This document shows positions 34,054 through 42,255 of a stretch of DNA of 45,077 bases, piece after piece. Origin of the DNA: UBA5009 sp038043185 (GTDB lineage Bacteria > Bdellovibrionota > Bdellovibrionia > Bdellovibrionales > Bdellovibrionaceae); contig JBBTCO010000031.1 in assembly GCA_038043185.1 (NCBI GenBank), positions 1 through 45,077 of the forward strand, read 5' to 3'. The notes under the pieces are model-generated. The model was not told where the DNA came from. It did not search any database and worked only from the letters and a program-made list of their open reading frames with translations. The first letter of the stretch is position 1. Each line of letters begins with the position of its first letter. A program made the position numbers and the translations under genes.

Positions 34054-34479
34054 ATGTTTCCCACTAGCACAAGATTTCTAGTTGTGGATGATTTCGCAAC
34101 TATGCGAAAAATCATCAAAAAAACCCTCATTGAACTAGGCTATACCAATATAGAAGAGGCTGACGATGGCGCAACTGCTCTGCCACTGGTTCAAAAGGCT
34201 CACGCTGAAGGAAAACCCTTTGGATTTGTGATTTCCGACTGGAATATGCCTAAAATGCAAGGAATCGACTTTTTAAAGGCTTGCCGAGCTGACGAGAAGT
34301 TTAAACTTCTTCCTTTTATGCTTGTAACTGCAGAGAGCGAACAAAAACAAATTCTGGAAGCTGCAAAAGCAGGGGTATCTGACTATGTCGTGAAGCCCTT
34401 CAATTCAGCTACTCTTAGGGGAAAACTTGAAAAAGTTTACGCCAAAGTTTCACAAAATCCAGTCGCAAAAGCTTCTTAA
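34054..34479 (+). CDS. cheY: CheY-like single-domain response regulator
   Basis: 141 residues from ATG at 34054, chosen for AGGAG 5 bases upstream; the frame opens 24 bases earlier. It is a receiver domain only: acidic pair D12-D13, phosphoacceptor D62 in ISDWNMPKM, Thr in LVTAESE and Lys in VVKPFNS. The DFATMRKIIK segment closely follows chemotaxis CheY, so it probably carries signal from CheA to the flagellar switch. It is followed 29 bases later by cheX, the phosphatase partner. A CheZ-tailed protein is encoded about 3 kb away. Confidence 0.9.
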   Translation: MFPTSTRFLVVDDFATMRKIIKKTLIELGYTNIEEADDGATALPLVQKAHAEGKPFGFVISDWNMPKMQGIDFLKACRADEKFKLLPFMLVTAESEQKQILEAAKAGVSDYVVKPFNSATLRGKLEKVYAKVSQNPVAKAS

Positions 34480-34508
34480 TTTGATATTCAACTGAGATAG
34501 GAGTTCCG

Positions 34509-34997
34509 ATGTCTGCTGCACCAAAAATTGATAATCCGCTCTTTGACAAGAGATTATTGAATGCTTTTGCTGAAGGGGTAACTAAAACCCTACAAATGAT
34601 GGCCAACACTCAGGTTACATTTGGTAAGCCAACAATTGAAAACAATTATGTTCTTCGTGGACAGGTTGCCGGTATCGTTGGAATGACAGCACCTCCCCTT
34701 CGAGGCCAACTCACTTTGAGTTTTCCGAAAGATGCGATTTTGCTAATTATCGAAAATATGTTGGGCGAGAAGAACACTGAAATTACGCAAGAAGTATGTG
34801 ATGCCGTAGGTGAGCTAACTAACATGATTTATGGAACAGCAAAAACAAGTTTAAATCAGTTAGGTTACAATTTTGAAATGGCTCTTCCGACAGTTATTCA
34901 TGGTGAGTTTACGACGGATTTCAAGGGCATTACCTTGGTTATGCCAGTGAAATTGAATGCAACAACCGAGTTTTTTGTCGGAATTTCAGTTTCCTAA
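34509..34997 (+). CDS. cheX: CheX-type CheY-P phosphatase
   Basis: 162 residues of the CheC/CheX/FliY phosphatase fold. The catalytic ExxN motif is E102-L-T-N105 in CDAVGELTNMIYG. Supporting blocks are GQVAGIVGMTAPPLRGQLTLSFP and the FEMALPTVIHG / MPVKL strands. It dephosphorylates CheY-P to reset chemotaxis signalling. AGGAG lies 5 bases before ATG. It is paired with cheY and its last 12 bases overlap the convergent nucleotidyltransferase gene. Confidence 0.88.
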   Translation: MSAAPKIDNPLFDKRLLNAFAEGVTKTLQMMANTQVTFGKPTIENNYVLRGQVAGIVGMTAPPLRGQLTLSFPKDAILLIIENMLGEKNTEITQEVCDAVGELTNMIYGTAKTSLNQLGYNFEMALPTVIHGEFTTDFKGITLVMPVKLNATTEFFVGISVS

Positions 34998-36197
34998 GGC
35001 TTTCTTGATTTCGGTCTTGGACATTGTAGGGTTTTCTAATTGTAATAAAAAAGCTTCTTTCAAAGCGCTTCCGATTTGGGAGCCCTGATAGTTTTCAGGC
35101 AAATCGATGGCTTTAACCAGCGGAGCTGGCAATAAATTATTTTGCCCCACTTTAATCCACTGATTTTTAAGTTCCGAAAGTTTTTCTTTCTCTTTTGAAT
35201 CAAAATAAAAATCTTGGCAAGCGACTAACACTTTTTGAAACAAATTATCTTGATAAATAAGCAGTTGTTCGCCCAACCTTTGGCGCAAAAATTCCTCTTT
35301 AAACATAAAAATATTTAAAACAGTTTGGATGTTTTTTTCACTTTTTTTGGGCCATTTTAAGTTTTTAAAAAAATCCTCCGATTTTTTTATTCTCCACGCA
35401 AAAAAAGTCAAAGCTAGCTCAGCATTGGACACCGAATATTTAAATAGTATTTCAATTTGAGACAAGACTTCTTGATAGTTTTCGGCGCGTTGAGGAAACA
35501 GAATTTTCATCAAACCGAAATTCCATAAACTTTGGATAGCAAGATTTGGCCTTGGACCGGTAATCATTTTAATAAGTTCGTCTTGAATTCGTTCTTTGCT
35601 CACTTTCAAAGTCAATGGGGCTAAGTTTTCGCAAGCAGTTTTTGTTTCCGGATTAAGCGTAAATCCCAATTGAGCTTCAAGTCGAATGGCTCTCAGGATT
35701 CGCAAATGATCTTCTTGAAAACGCACTTCTGAATTCCCTACACAACGCAACTTTCTATTTTCCAGATCTGTTAAGCCCCCGACAAAATCCAAGACCTTCC
35801 CGGTCGAAAAATCATAAAACAAAGCATTTACGGTGAAATCACGGCGTAAGGCATCTTCTTCTGGAGTCGCAGCACTAACCAATGAAGGATGACGCCCGTC
35901 CTTATAGTCTGACTCTTTCCGAAATTGGGCGACTTCAATTGTATGTCCAGATTCAATAACTCGGATCACACCAAAACTTTCGCCGACCAATACGACTTTT
36001 TTAAAAATTTTCTGCAGATCTTGAACTGAGGCGTCGGTGACCAAATCAAAGTCATGGGGAATGACGCCCAAAAAAGCATCTCTAACGGCCCCCCCGGCCA
36101 AATAGGCAATAAAACCCTGATCAACAATTTGTTGTTGCACCACCAGAATGGATTTCCACGAATCCGATTTTTGCAGACATTCAAGCTGAAATCTCAT
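34986..36197 (-). CDS. tRNA CCA-nucleotidyltransferase / poly(A) polymerase family (class II)
   Basis: 403 residues. The nucleotidyltransferase head is clear: AYLAGGAVRDAFLGVIPHDFDLVTDAS with the GGxVRD and DxD metal motifs, followed by VIEVAQFRKESDY-like strand, DALRRDFTVNALFYD and RILRAIRLEAQLGF. Class II enzymes add CCA to tRNA 3' ends, or poly(A) to RNA. The two activities cannot be told apart safely here, so no symbol is given. Its start is 14 bases from that of queG on the other strand, a head-to-head pair of tRNA-related genes. Confidence 0.87.
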   Translation of the reverse strand: MRFQLECLQKSDSWKSILVVQQQIVDQGFIAYLAGGAVRDAFLGVIPHDFDLVTDASVQDLQKIFKKVVLVGESFGVIRVIESGHTIEVAQFRKESDYKDGRHPSLVSAATPEEDALRRDFTVNALFYDFSTGKVLDFVGGLTDLENRKLRCVGNSEVRFQEDHLRILRAIRLEAQLGFTLNPETKTACENLAPLTLKVSKERIQDELIKMITGPRPNLAIQSLWNFGLMKILFPQRAENYQEVLSQIEILFKYSVSNAELALTFFAWRIKKSEDFFKNLKWPKKSEKNIQTVLNIFMFKEEFLRQRLGEQLLIYQDNLFQKVLVACQDFYFDSKEKEKLSELKNQWIKVGQNNLLPAPLVKAIDLPENYQGSQIGSALKEAFLLQLENPTMSKTEIKKALGN

Positions 36198-36211
36198 ATT
36201 TGTAGACTAGC

Positions 36212-37258
36212 ATGAGCCTTTCTGACTGCCAAAATCTTTTAGATCAAGATGTCCTCGAACTGGGGTTTTCTCATTGGGGAATGCAAAAATTAGAACGACC
36301 AGTGAGTTTTGAGCATTATCAAGCTTGGTTAGATAAAGACTATCACGGCGAAATGAAATATCTGGAAGCCCACGCTCAACTGAAGGAATACCCCACCCAA
36401 CTTCGTAAAAATGCAAAGTCCTCCTTTGTTTTTGCTTTTCCTTATGTCAATTCAATTCCCGGTCGAGACTCTTTTCCACTTAAAAAAGCGCGGGTGGCCC
36501 TGTATGCTCAAGGTTTTGATTATCATTTTTCTTTGAAAGAAAAGCTCAAGCAAATCATAAAAAAATTGCAAACGAATTACCCTCAGGAAGATTTTCTTCC
36601 TATAACAGACTCGTTTCCCGTAATGGAAAGGGATCTTGCTTCTCGTGCTGGACTTGGTTGGTTTGGGAAAAACACTTGCTTAATTCATCCTAAAAAAGGC
36701 AGTTTATTTTTATTGTGTGAAATCATCACCAGTCTTGATCTGAAAAATACCACCGAGCCTCTTCCCGATTTTTGCGGAACCTGTACAAAATGCATGGAAA
36801 TTTGTCCAACTCAAGCCCTAGAATCCCCTCGTGTTCTTAATGCGACTAAATGTATTTCCTATTGGACCATTGAATCTCGTAAAATTCCCCCGGTGAATCT
36901 GCGGGAAAAATTTGGTGACTGGCTTTTTGGCTGTGATCTTTGCCAAACAGTTTGCCCGTGGAATCAAAAAATTTACAAAAATCTTCTTCAAACTGAAAAT
37001 TTTGTCCCTCATAAGCTTGAAGATGATGCTCAACTGGAAAACGAATTGATTTTTCTTTTAACAGCCAGTGGGAAAAAGATATCCCAATGGAGCAAAGGCA
37101 CACCCTTGTCCCGCGCTGGAAGTTTTGGTTTACGGCGAAATGCACTGATTGTGGTGGCTAATAAAAAAATTAAATCTTTGAAGGTTTATGTGGAAAATTT
37201 AACTCAGGATGAAAAATTATCAGAGCTCGCCCTGTGGACACTAAGTCGCCTCGGCTGA
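36212..37258 (+). CDS. queG: Epoxyqueuosine reductase
   Basis: 348 residues. QueG reduces epoxyqueuosine to queuosine in tRNA using cobalamin and two 4Fe-4S clusters. Signatures are FPVMERDLASRAGLGWFGKNT near the cobalamin site, and the two ferredoxin-type cysteine groups CGTCTKCMEICPTQAL and CDLCQTVCPWN. A HEAT-like tail (ALWTLSRL) ends the protein. It needs B12, as does icmF elsewhere in the window. It starts 14 bases from the divergent nucleotidyltransferase; the ribosome site is not obvious. Confidence 0.93.
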   Translation: MSLSDCQNLLDQDVLELGFSHWGMQKLERPVSFEHYQAWLDKDYHGEMKYLEAHAQLKEYPTQLRKNAKSSFVFAFPYVNSIPGRDSFPLKKARVALYAQGFDYHFSLKEKLKQIIKKLQTNYPQEDFLPITDSFPVMERDLASRAGLGWFGKNTCLIHPKKGSLFLLCEIITSLDLKNTTEPLPDFCGTCTKCMEICPTQALESPRVLNATKCISYWTIESRKIPPVNLREKFGDWLFGCDLCQTVCPWNQKIYKNLLQTENFVPHKLEDDAQLENELIFLLTASGKKISQWSKGTPLSRAGSFGLRRNALIVVANKKIKSLKVYVENLTQDEKLSELALWTLSRLG

Positions 37259-37276
37259 CTATTTATGAGACCGCTT

Positions 37277-37822
37277 CTAGAATCCTAACTTTTTCAAGAG
37301 GTCATCGATATCCGATTGGCCTAGGGACGGAGCTCCCGTTTTTGTTTTCGAATCCACCGTGCCGCTTATTCCTTGGGCAAACTGTGAAGAAAACCATCGC
37401 AGCCGTTCCACAAAGGCTGGTGTAAATGTCACTTGTCCTTCAGGAGTTTCACTTTCAAGTGCATGAATTGCATTTTGCAGAATTTCAGTAACATCCAATA
37501 AAAGAGCCACTGCGGTTTTCACCAAGGATGAGTTGTTACTTACTTTGGAGGCTCGGTAAGATACGGCTTTACAAAGTTGTGCCATATCACCGATTAGGAT
37601 TAAAGTCTTGTTTTCAGGAAGAGCCATGGCGATACTTTGAGCTCCCCCCATAATGCGATCAACTTGATTTCCACAATCAGCAAGCAAACTTGACTTTTTT
37701 TCCTTAGACTTTTGGTCATCATCCATTTCTTCGATGGCTTCTAGTTTTTCTAGGAGTTCATTGATTAAAATATTGGACTCAGAAGTAAACCCATATAGTA
37801 TGTTATCATCTGCATCTGACAT
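37277..37822 (-). CDS. Protein with a CheZ-like CheY-binding C-terminal peptide and degenerate Hpt-like helix
   Basis: 181 mostly helical residues. The last 16 (SLGQSDIDDLLKKLGF) closely resemble the C-terminal peptide with which CheZ docks onto CheY. Residues 53-63 (VDRIMGGAQSI) resemble the histidine-phosphotransfer helix HxLKGxAxxxG, but with Asp in place of the phosphorylatable His. No CheZ catalytic DxxxQ motif was located with confidence. It may be a CheY-binding scaffold, sink or phosphatase. It is divergent from the HD-GYP gene and close to cheY-cheX. The name CheZ is not applied because the catalytic core is not evident. Confidence 0.6.
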   Translation of the reverse strand: MSDADDNILYGFTSESNILINELLEKLEAIEEMDDDQKSKEKKSSLLADCGNQVDRIMGGAQSIAMALPENKTLILIGDMAQLCKAVSYRASKVSNNSSLVKTAVALLLDVTEILQNAIHALESETPEGQVTFTPAFVERLRWFSSQFAQGISGTVDSKTKTGAPSLGQSDIDDLLKKLGF

Positions 37823-37857
37823 TCAATTATCTTAATCTCAGAGAGGAATTGAAATCA

Positions 37858-38784
37858 ATGGATTATGTTTCTATTAGGGTCAGTACTTTACGCGGCGACC
37901 AAGCCATTGATTTTGATGCCTATATCAAAATCAATGATAAATATATTCTCTACCTTCGTAAGGGGGATAGCTTTGAAGGAGCCCGCTTAAAACGTTTGAA
38001 AGAAAAAAAATTAAAAAAAATGTTTATCACTCCGGACGTGGAAGAACATTACCGCAACTATTTGAAAAAAAATATTGAAGTGGCTTATGACAATAACTCA
38101 AGCAAAAGTATCGAAACTCGCAGTGAAATTATCCAAGGTCACCAGCAATCCAATACCGAAATGGTTTTTGAAAATCCTGAAGATCAGGCTTGTTACAATG
38201 AAACTAAAAAATCAGCGGGCGAGTATGTTCAATTTTTGATGGCCAATTCTCAGGCTGTGAGTTCAGTTTTAAAAATTGAAAATACGGATAAAAACGTTGC
38301 CCATCATGGGGTATCGGTCGCTACCCTTTCTGTCGCTTTAGCACAGAAACTTAAAGTAGATCCTAAACTGATATCCTTGCTAACCCTGGGCGCTCTACTT
38401 CATGACATCGGTCATCACGACAGTCCGGTGAATATCCAAAGAAAATTATCCGAGATGAGTCCGGAAGATTTAAAACTTTACAAAACTCATCCCAGCGTAG
38501 GGTCAGCCCGAGTTAGGGACAAAAAACATTTCGACCAACTGGTAATTAAAATCATTAACGAACATGAAGAATCTTTGGATGGAAAAGGTTACCCCAGCGG
38601 ATTAAGAGAAAATCAACTCGATCCTTTGTCTATCATTGTTTCTGCCGCTAACACCTTTGATCGCATGATCACTTTTGAAAATATTCCCAGACAAGATGCT
38701 GCCAAAACCTTGATGATTGAAAAGGTGGGTGCCTACCCGCTGACTCATCTGCAGTTTTTAAGTGAGATCGCCAAGACTCTTTAG
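37858..38784 (+). CDS. HD-GYP domain protein, putative c-di-GMP phosphodiesterase
   Basis: 308 residues from ATG 37858, 10 bases after AGAGGA. A TTG at 37849 is in frame but too close to that site. The N-terminal about 75 residues resemble the small domain often preceding HD-GYP (DUF3391-like). The HD-GYP domain (about 140-305) has the first ligand His in VAHHGVSVATLS, H182-D183 in LLHDIGHHD, and NEHEESLDGKGYPSGL. Canonical HHExxDGxGYP here reads EHExxxDGxGYP, so the first His is Glu235 and an extra residue is present. GYP itself is intact. Activity is plausible but metal occupancy may differ. Confidence 0.85.
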   Translation: MDYVSIRVSTLRGDQAIDFDAYIKINDKYILYLRKGDSFEGARLKRLKEKKLKKMFITPDVEEHYRNYLKKNIEVAYDNNSSKSIETRSEIIQGHQQSNTEMVFENPEDQACYNETKKSAGEYVQFLMANSQAVSSVLKIENTDKNVAHHGVSVATLSVALAQKLKVDPKLISLLTLGALLHDIGHHDSPVNIQRKLSEMSPEDLKLYKTHPSVGSARVRDKKHFDQLVIKIINEHEESLDGKGYPSGLRENQLDPLSIIVSAANTFDRMITFENIPRQDAAKTLMIEKVGAYPLTHLQFLSEIAKTL

Positions 38785-38831
38785 TGTTTTGCGAGATATT
38801 CCTGATGCTCAGAAAAAACCATTAGCAGTAT

Positions 38832-38864
38832 AAAAAAAGAGAAGCCAGTTGGCTTCTCTTTTTT
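38832..38864. terminator. Bidirectional rho-independent terminator
   Basis: GAGAAGCC and GGCTTCTC form an 8-bp stem with loop AGTT, flanked by seven A on the left and six T on the right. It therefore works in both directions. It sits between the convergent HD-GYP and beta-barrel genes. Confidence 0.92.
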
Positions 38865-38885
38865 AGTTTCTTTTGTATCTTTAAA

Positions 38886-39482
38886 TTAAAAGATGAATGT
38901 GAGACGAATTTTAGGAGTTACTTCTGATGCCTTGCGAGTAAATGCTGTGCTGTCAACTGCAGCAACTGTATTTGTAGTGTATGAAAGTGAGCGATAAGCT
39001 AGCTCAACACCCAACATAAATGGCCCTGAAACCGCCATCATGTATCCAACATCAGCCTGTATTCCAGTTCCTTTAGACCATTTATCTGCATCTGCAGTGT
39101 TATCATCTTTATCCGCAGAAAGAATATAGTGCAGATGACCAAACCAACCATTTTTTAAGTACCCGACAGAAACACCATATCCAGATCCAGAAGTGGCTGC
39201 ACCAGAACTAACAGGAGAAGTTGTAGTTGTATCAGTAAAGTAAAGTGCGCCCAGGTAAAGACCTGTGGCCATTTGGTAACCCAAGTTAACATCCATCTTA
39301 GTCTCTGTGTAAGACGTAGTCGTGGCACCGCCACCGTCGTCTGAAATCGTTTGATAAAACGGATTCAAGCTCAACAACACACCATCGCCACCAGAACTGC
39401 GCGCCCAGCCTTGGCTAGAAATCGCGACCACCGCTGAGATTGCTATTACAAGCTTCAGCGAAGTTTTAATTAAATGATTCAT
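38886..39482 (-). CDS. Outer-membrane beta-barrel protein
   Basis: 198 residues. Signal peptide (MNHLIKTSLKLVIAISAVVAISSQGWA) precedes a Ser/Gly-rich mature N-terminus. The body has amphipathic strands with aromatic ends (MDVNLGYQMATGLYLGALYF, GYGVSVGYLKNGWFGHLHYIL), and the last strand TPKIRLTFIF ends in Phe, as expected for BAM-assembled barrels. About eight strands would fit an OmpW/OmpX-size barrel. Shine-Dalgarno AAGGAG is 5 bases before ATG. The function is unknown. Confidence 0.75.
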   Translation of the reverse strand: MNHLIKTSLKLVIAISAVVAISSQGWARSSGGDGVLLSLNPFYQTISDDGGGATTTSYTETKMDVNLGYQMATGLYLGALYFTDTTTTSPVSSGAATSGSGYGVSVGYLKNGWFGHLHYILSADKDDNTADADKWSKGTGIQADVGYMMAVSGPFMLGVELAYRSLSYTTNTVAAVDSTAFTRKASEVTPKIRLTFIF

Positions 39483-39609
39483 GAGAACTCCTTTTCATTA
39501 ATGTTTGACCCTTTTGGCCTTCGAATAGACAAATTATAGCCTCAGCCTAACGCTTTTCGCCAGCGAATTGTTTTTGACCCCAAAGAAAAATCATGATTCC
39601 TATTTTCGC

Positions 39610-40215
39610 ATGTTGCGTCGATACCTCAATTTGTTTTCCCTAAGTGTGTCTTTTTTGTTCATGGCTTTGCCACTGGGATTTGCTCAGGAATCTGGACAAG
39701 TTTCAGTCACCGGAACAGTGATTAAAAATTTAACAGCATTTTCTTGGGTTGGATTAAAAACATCCAGTGGACATATTTATAAATTAAAAGCGGAAAGCGC
39801 CGAAGTGACGGCAACCCTGTCAAAACTTGAAGAAGGTGCCCTTATTTCGGGCTTTGGGCAAATCGATGATAGTTCCAAAGTTGCTTCTCTTCAGTCCCTA
39901 AGTTTTATTGGGCTCAAAAGACTTCTGGGTTTTTGGTGGACAAGTCTTGGCTTTGCAGAAATCCGTACATTTTCTGAAATGAACTTCTATTCTCAGCCCC
40001 AGCCAAACAATCGAGATCCAGCAACAATAAAAACATCCTATCAATACAGCATTAGCCCCTCAACCAACCCCTCCTGGGTGATTTTTCTTTCTGATGATCA
40101 GGGAGTTTATTACACCTCGATGGATTTTCAGGGAGCAAGTGCTGAAATGAGAATGTACAACCCCGAAACTGGTGCGCTGATTAAGACGATTGATTTTACC
40201 AGAATCAATCATTGA
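39610..40215 (+). CDS. Secreted hypothetical protein
   Basis: About 201 residues from ATG 39610; a TTG at 39568 is also in frame but would put 14 polar residues before the signal. The signal peptide is hydrophobic (LNLFSLSVSFLFMALPLGFA). Residues about 30-95 look like an OB-type or small beta-barrel domain (VSVTGTVIKNLTAFSWVGLKT, ISGFGQID). The C-terminal part is rich in Ser, Tyr and Thr. No family was recognised. It ends 10 bases before the ureohydrolase start and could be the first gene of that operon. Confidence 0.6.
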   Translation: MLRRYLNLFSLSVSFLFMALPLGFAQESGQVSVTGTVIKNLTAFSWVGLKTSSGHIYKLKAESAEVTATLSKLEEGALISGFGQIDDSSKVASLQSLSFIGLKRLLGFWWTSLGFAEIRTFSEMNFYSQPQPNNRDPATIKTSYQYSISPSTNPSWVIFLSDDQGVYYTSMDFQGASAEMRMYNPETGALIKTIDFTRINH

Positions 40216-40225
40216 GAGGCGACAA

Positions 40226-41209
40226 ATGTCCTGGCTCACTCCTTGTTCAAATGAATTACTCTTTACTAAAAATGATCCTCAGGATCCTCGCTGGGGCGAA
40301 AAAGTTGACTTGGTTAAAACTGATTCCATCGACTGGGTTCAGCATTTACAAAATTATTGTTTATTGGGATATCCCGACGATGAAGGGATCACCTTAAACA
40401 AAGGACGCTTAGGCGCCGAACAAGGTCCTCATGGGATTCGCAGTTTTCTTTACCGAATGACACCTTCGCCATTTTTGCCGCTGGATTTTAGGATTAGCGA
40501 TCTGGGTAATCTAAAAATAGAACTTTCACTAGCCGAGCGCCATGAAAGAGCCCGAAGTTTAATCTATAACTTGGCAAAACATAACAAACATTGGGTTTCC
40601 CTCGGTGGAAGTCACGACTATGGTTATTGCGATTCTTTTGGATTTGTTGAAGCTTTCAGTGGCACGCAAATAAAACCCATCGTGATTAATTTCGACGCTC
40701 ACTTGGATGTACGAACAACGGAAAAAGGCTTCAATTCTGGCACACCATTTTATCGCCTGCTCGAACAACGAGCAGATCAATGTGTTTTTATCGAGATTGG
40801 CATTCAAGGACAATGCAATAGTCGCCATCATTACCAATATGTTTTAGATCACGGTGGACAAGTCGTTTCGATTGATCAAGTTCGGGAAGAAGGTTTAACA
40901 CAAATTCTTTCGCAACTGCTGATGACGACTCCTCATAACCCTTGTTTTGTCAGTTTAGACATCGATGTTTTTTCAAGTTCTGAAGCTCCGGGCTGTTCAC
41001 AATCATGGCCGTTGGGATTAACTTCCGCGGAGTTTTTTCCTGCTTTTCGTTGGTTATTGCAGAATATTGATGTGCGAGGTTTAGGCATTTATGAAGTGTC
41101 TCCCGCTTTAGATATTAATTCCAATACTCAACGATTGGCCGCGCTAAGTGCCTACGAATTTTTCAATCAAGTTGTCTTTAAAGAAAAACATGGAAAACAA
41201 AAAGAATGA
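40226..41209 (+). CDS. Ureohydrolase (arginase / agmatinase / formimidoylglutamase superfamily)
   Basis: 327 residues from ATG 40226, preceded by GAGAGG. The binuclear Mn site is visible: H130 in LGGSHDYG, the DAHLD motif (D157, H159, D161) and DIDVF (D245, D247). The superfamily hydrolyses C-N bonds in guanidino, formimino or ureido groups. The N-terminal LLGYPDDEGITLNKGRLGAEQGP segment resembles formimidoylglutamase (HutG) more than arginase. No histidine-utilisation genes are near. It overlaps the aldolase-like gene by 4 bases (ATGA), and a tryptophan dioxygenase follows, so an amide-hydrolase role in tryptophan breakdown is an open possibility. Confidence 0.8.
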   Translation: MSWLTPCSNELLFTKNDPQDPRWGEKVDLVKTDSIDWVQHLQNYCLLGYPDDEGITLNKGRLGAEQGPHGIRSFLYRMTPSPFLPLDFRISDLGNLKIELSLAERHERARSLIYNLAKHNKHWVSLGGSHDYGYCDSFGFVEAFSGTQIKPIVINFDAHLDVRTTEKGFNSGTPFYRLLEQRADQCVFIEIGIQGQCNSRHHYQYVLDHGGQVVSIDQVREEGLTQILSQLLMTTPHNPCFVSLDIDVFSSSEAPGCSQSWPLGLTSAEFFPAFRWLLQNIDVRGLGIYEVSPALDINSNTQRLAALSAYEFFNQVVFKEKHGKQKE

Positions 41210-42255
41210 AACCAGGATTTGGGAGCGATAATCATTCTGCCACTCATCCTTTAATTCTGGAATCCATAATTAAGGCGCAGATTGGCCACGCTCCGAGCTA
41301 TGGCACCGATGAATACAGCACAGAAGCTGTCCAAATTTTTCGCGAAAAATTTGGTCCTAAAACCGAAGTTTTTTTTGTTTTTAATGGCACCTCCGCAAAT
41401 GTTTTATCACTTAAATGTTTAACCAAATCTTATCACAGTATTTTGTGCTCTGATGTGAGCCATCTTAATGTTGACGAGTGTGCGAGTCCTGAAGTTATCG
41501 GCAATTGTAAACTTTGGGCTTTGTCTACGTCTGACGGAAAATTGAAGTTGGACCAGTTAAAAAATTCTCTTATCCGTCGTGGTGATCAGCATTTTTCACA
41601 GATGAAAGTGGTTTCAATCACCCAACCCACCGAATATGGTACAGTTTATTCTGTCGATGAAATTCGTCAAATTGTTGATTGGGCTCACTCAGAAGGTTTA
41701 AAAGTTCATGTCGATGGCGCTAGGCTTTGCAATGCGGCCGTTCGGCTCAATGTGAGCTTAAAGGAATTGATCACAGATTCTAAAATCGACGCGGTTTCTT
41801 TTGGTGGAACTAAAAATGGATTTTTGTTTGGCGAAGCCGTTTTAGTTTTTGATCCTGATCTTCGTGAAGATTTAAAGTATTATCGCAAACAAATGGGACA
41901 ACTGCCTTCTAAAACTCGCATGATTGCAGCGCAGTTCACGGCCTATCTGAAAAATAATCTTTGGAAAGAAATTGCTTCCCATTCTTTGCAGATGGCTCGT
42001 TTATTAAGTGAAAATACGGCGACAATTCCTGGTGTCAAAATCACCCAGAAAACGGAATCCAATGTCGTTTTCGCTATAATACCAAAAAACTGGGTCAAGC
42101 AACTTCGTGACGAACATTTTTTTTATGTTTGGGATGAAAAAACAAATGAATGCCGTTGGATGACAAGCTGGGATACACAACCTGATGACGTGATGAATTT
42201 TGTAAAGAAATTAAAGGAGCTATCTGGTGAAATATCCACCCGTGAATTATCATGA
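41206..42255 (+). CDS. PLP-dependent aldolase/lyase (low-specificity L-threonine aldolase family)
   Basis: 349 residues, fold-type I PLP enzyme. The internal-aldimine Lys lies in AVSFGGTKNG; LKVHVDGARLCNAAVRL provides the Asp that contacts the PLP ring nitrogen; FNGTSANVLSLKCL binds the phosphate end. This fits LtaE, which cleaves threonine to glycine and acetaldehyde, but beta-eliminating and C-C-cleaving lyases share the fold. It overlaps both neighbours: 4 bases with the ureohydrolase and 29 with the dioxygenase. That points to tight coupling with tryptophan degradation. Confidence 0.82.
   Translation: MKPGFGSDNHSATHPLILESIIKAQIGHAPSYGTDEYSTEAVQIFREKFGPKTEVFFVFNGTSANVLSLKCLTKSYHSILCSDVSHLNVDECASPEVIGNCKLWALSTSDGKLKLDQLKNSLIRRGDQHFSQMKVVSITQPTEYGTVYSVDEIRQIVDWAHSEGLKVHVDGARLCNAAVRLNVSLKELITDSKIDAVSFGGTKNGFLFGEAVLVFDPDLREDLKYYRKQMGQLPSKTRMIAAQFTAYLKNNLWKEIASHSLQMARLLSENTATIPGVKITQKTESNVVFAIIPKNWVKQLRDEHFFYVWDEKTNECRWMTSWDTQPDDVMNFVKKLKELSGEISTRELS

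Noticed and set aside
37234..37425. 63-residue plus-strand frame after queG
   Set aside because: It overlaps the queG end and the CheZ-tailed gene on the other strand and has no start signal.
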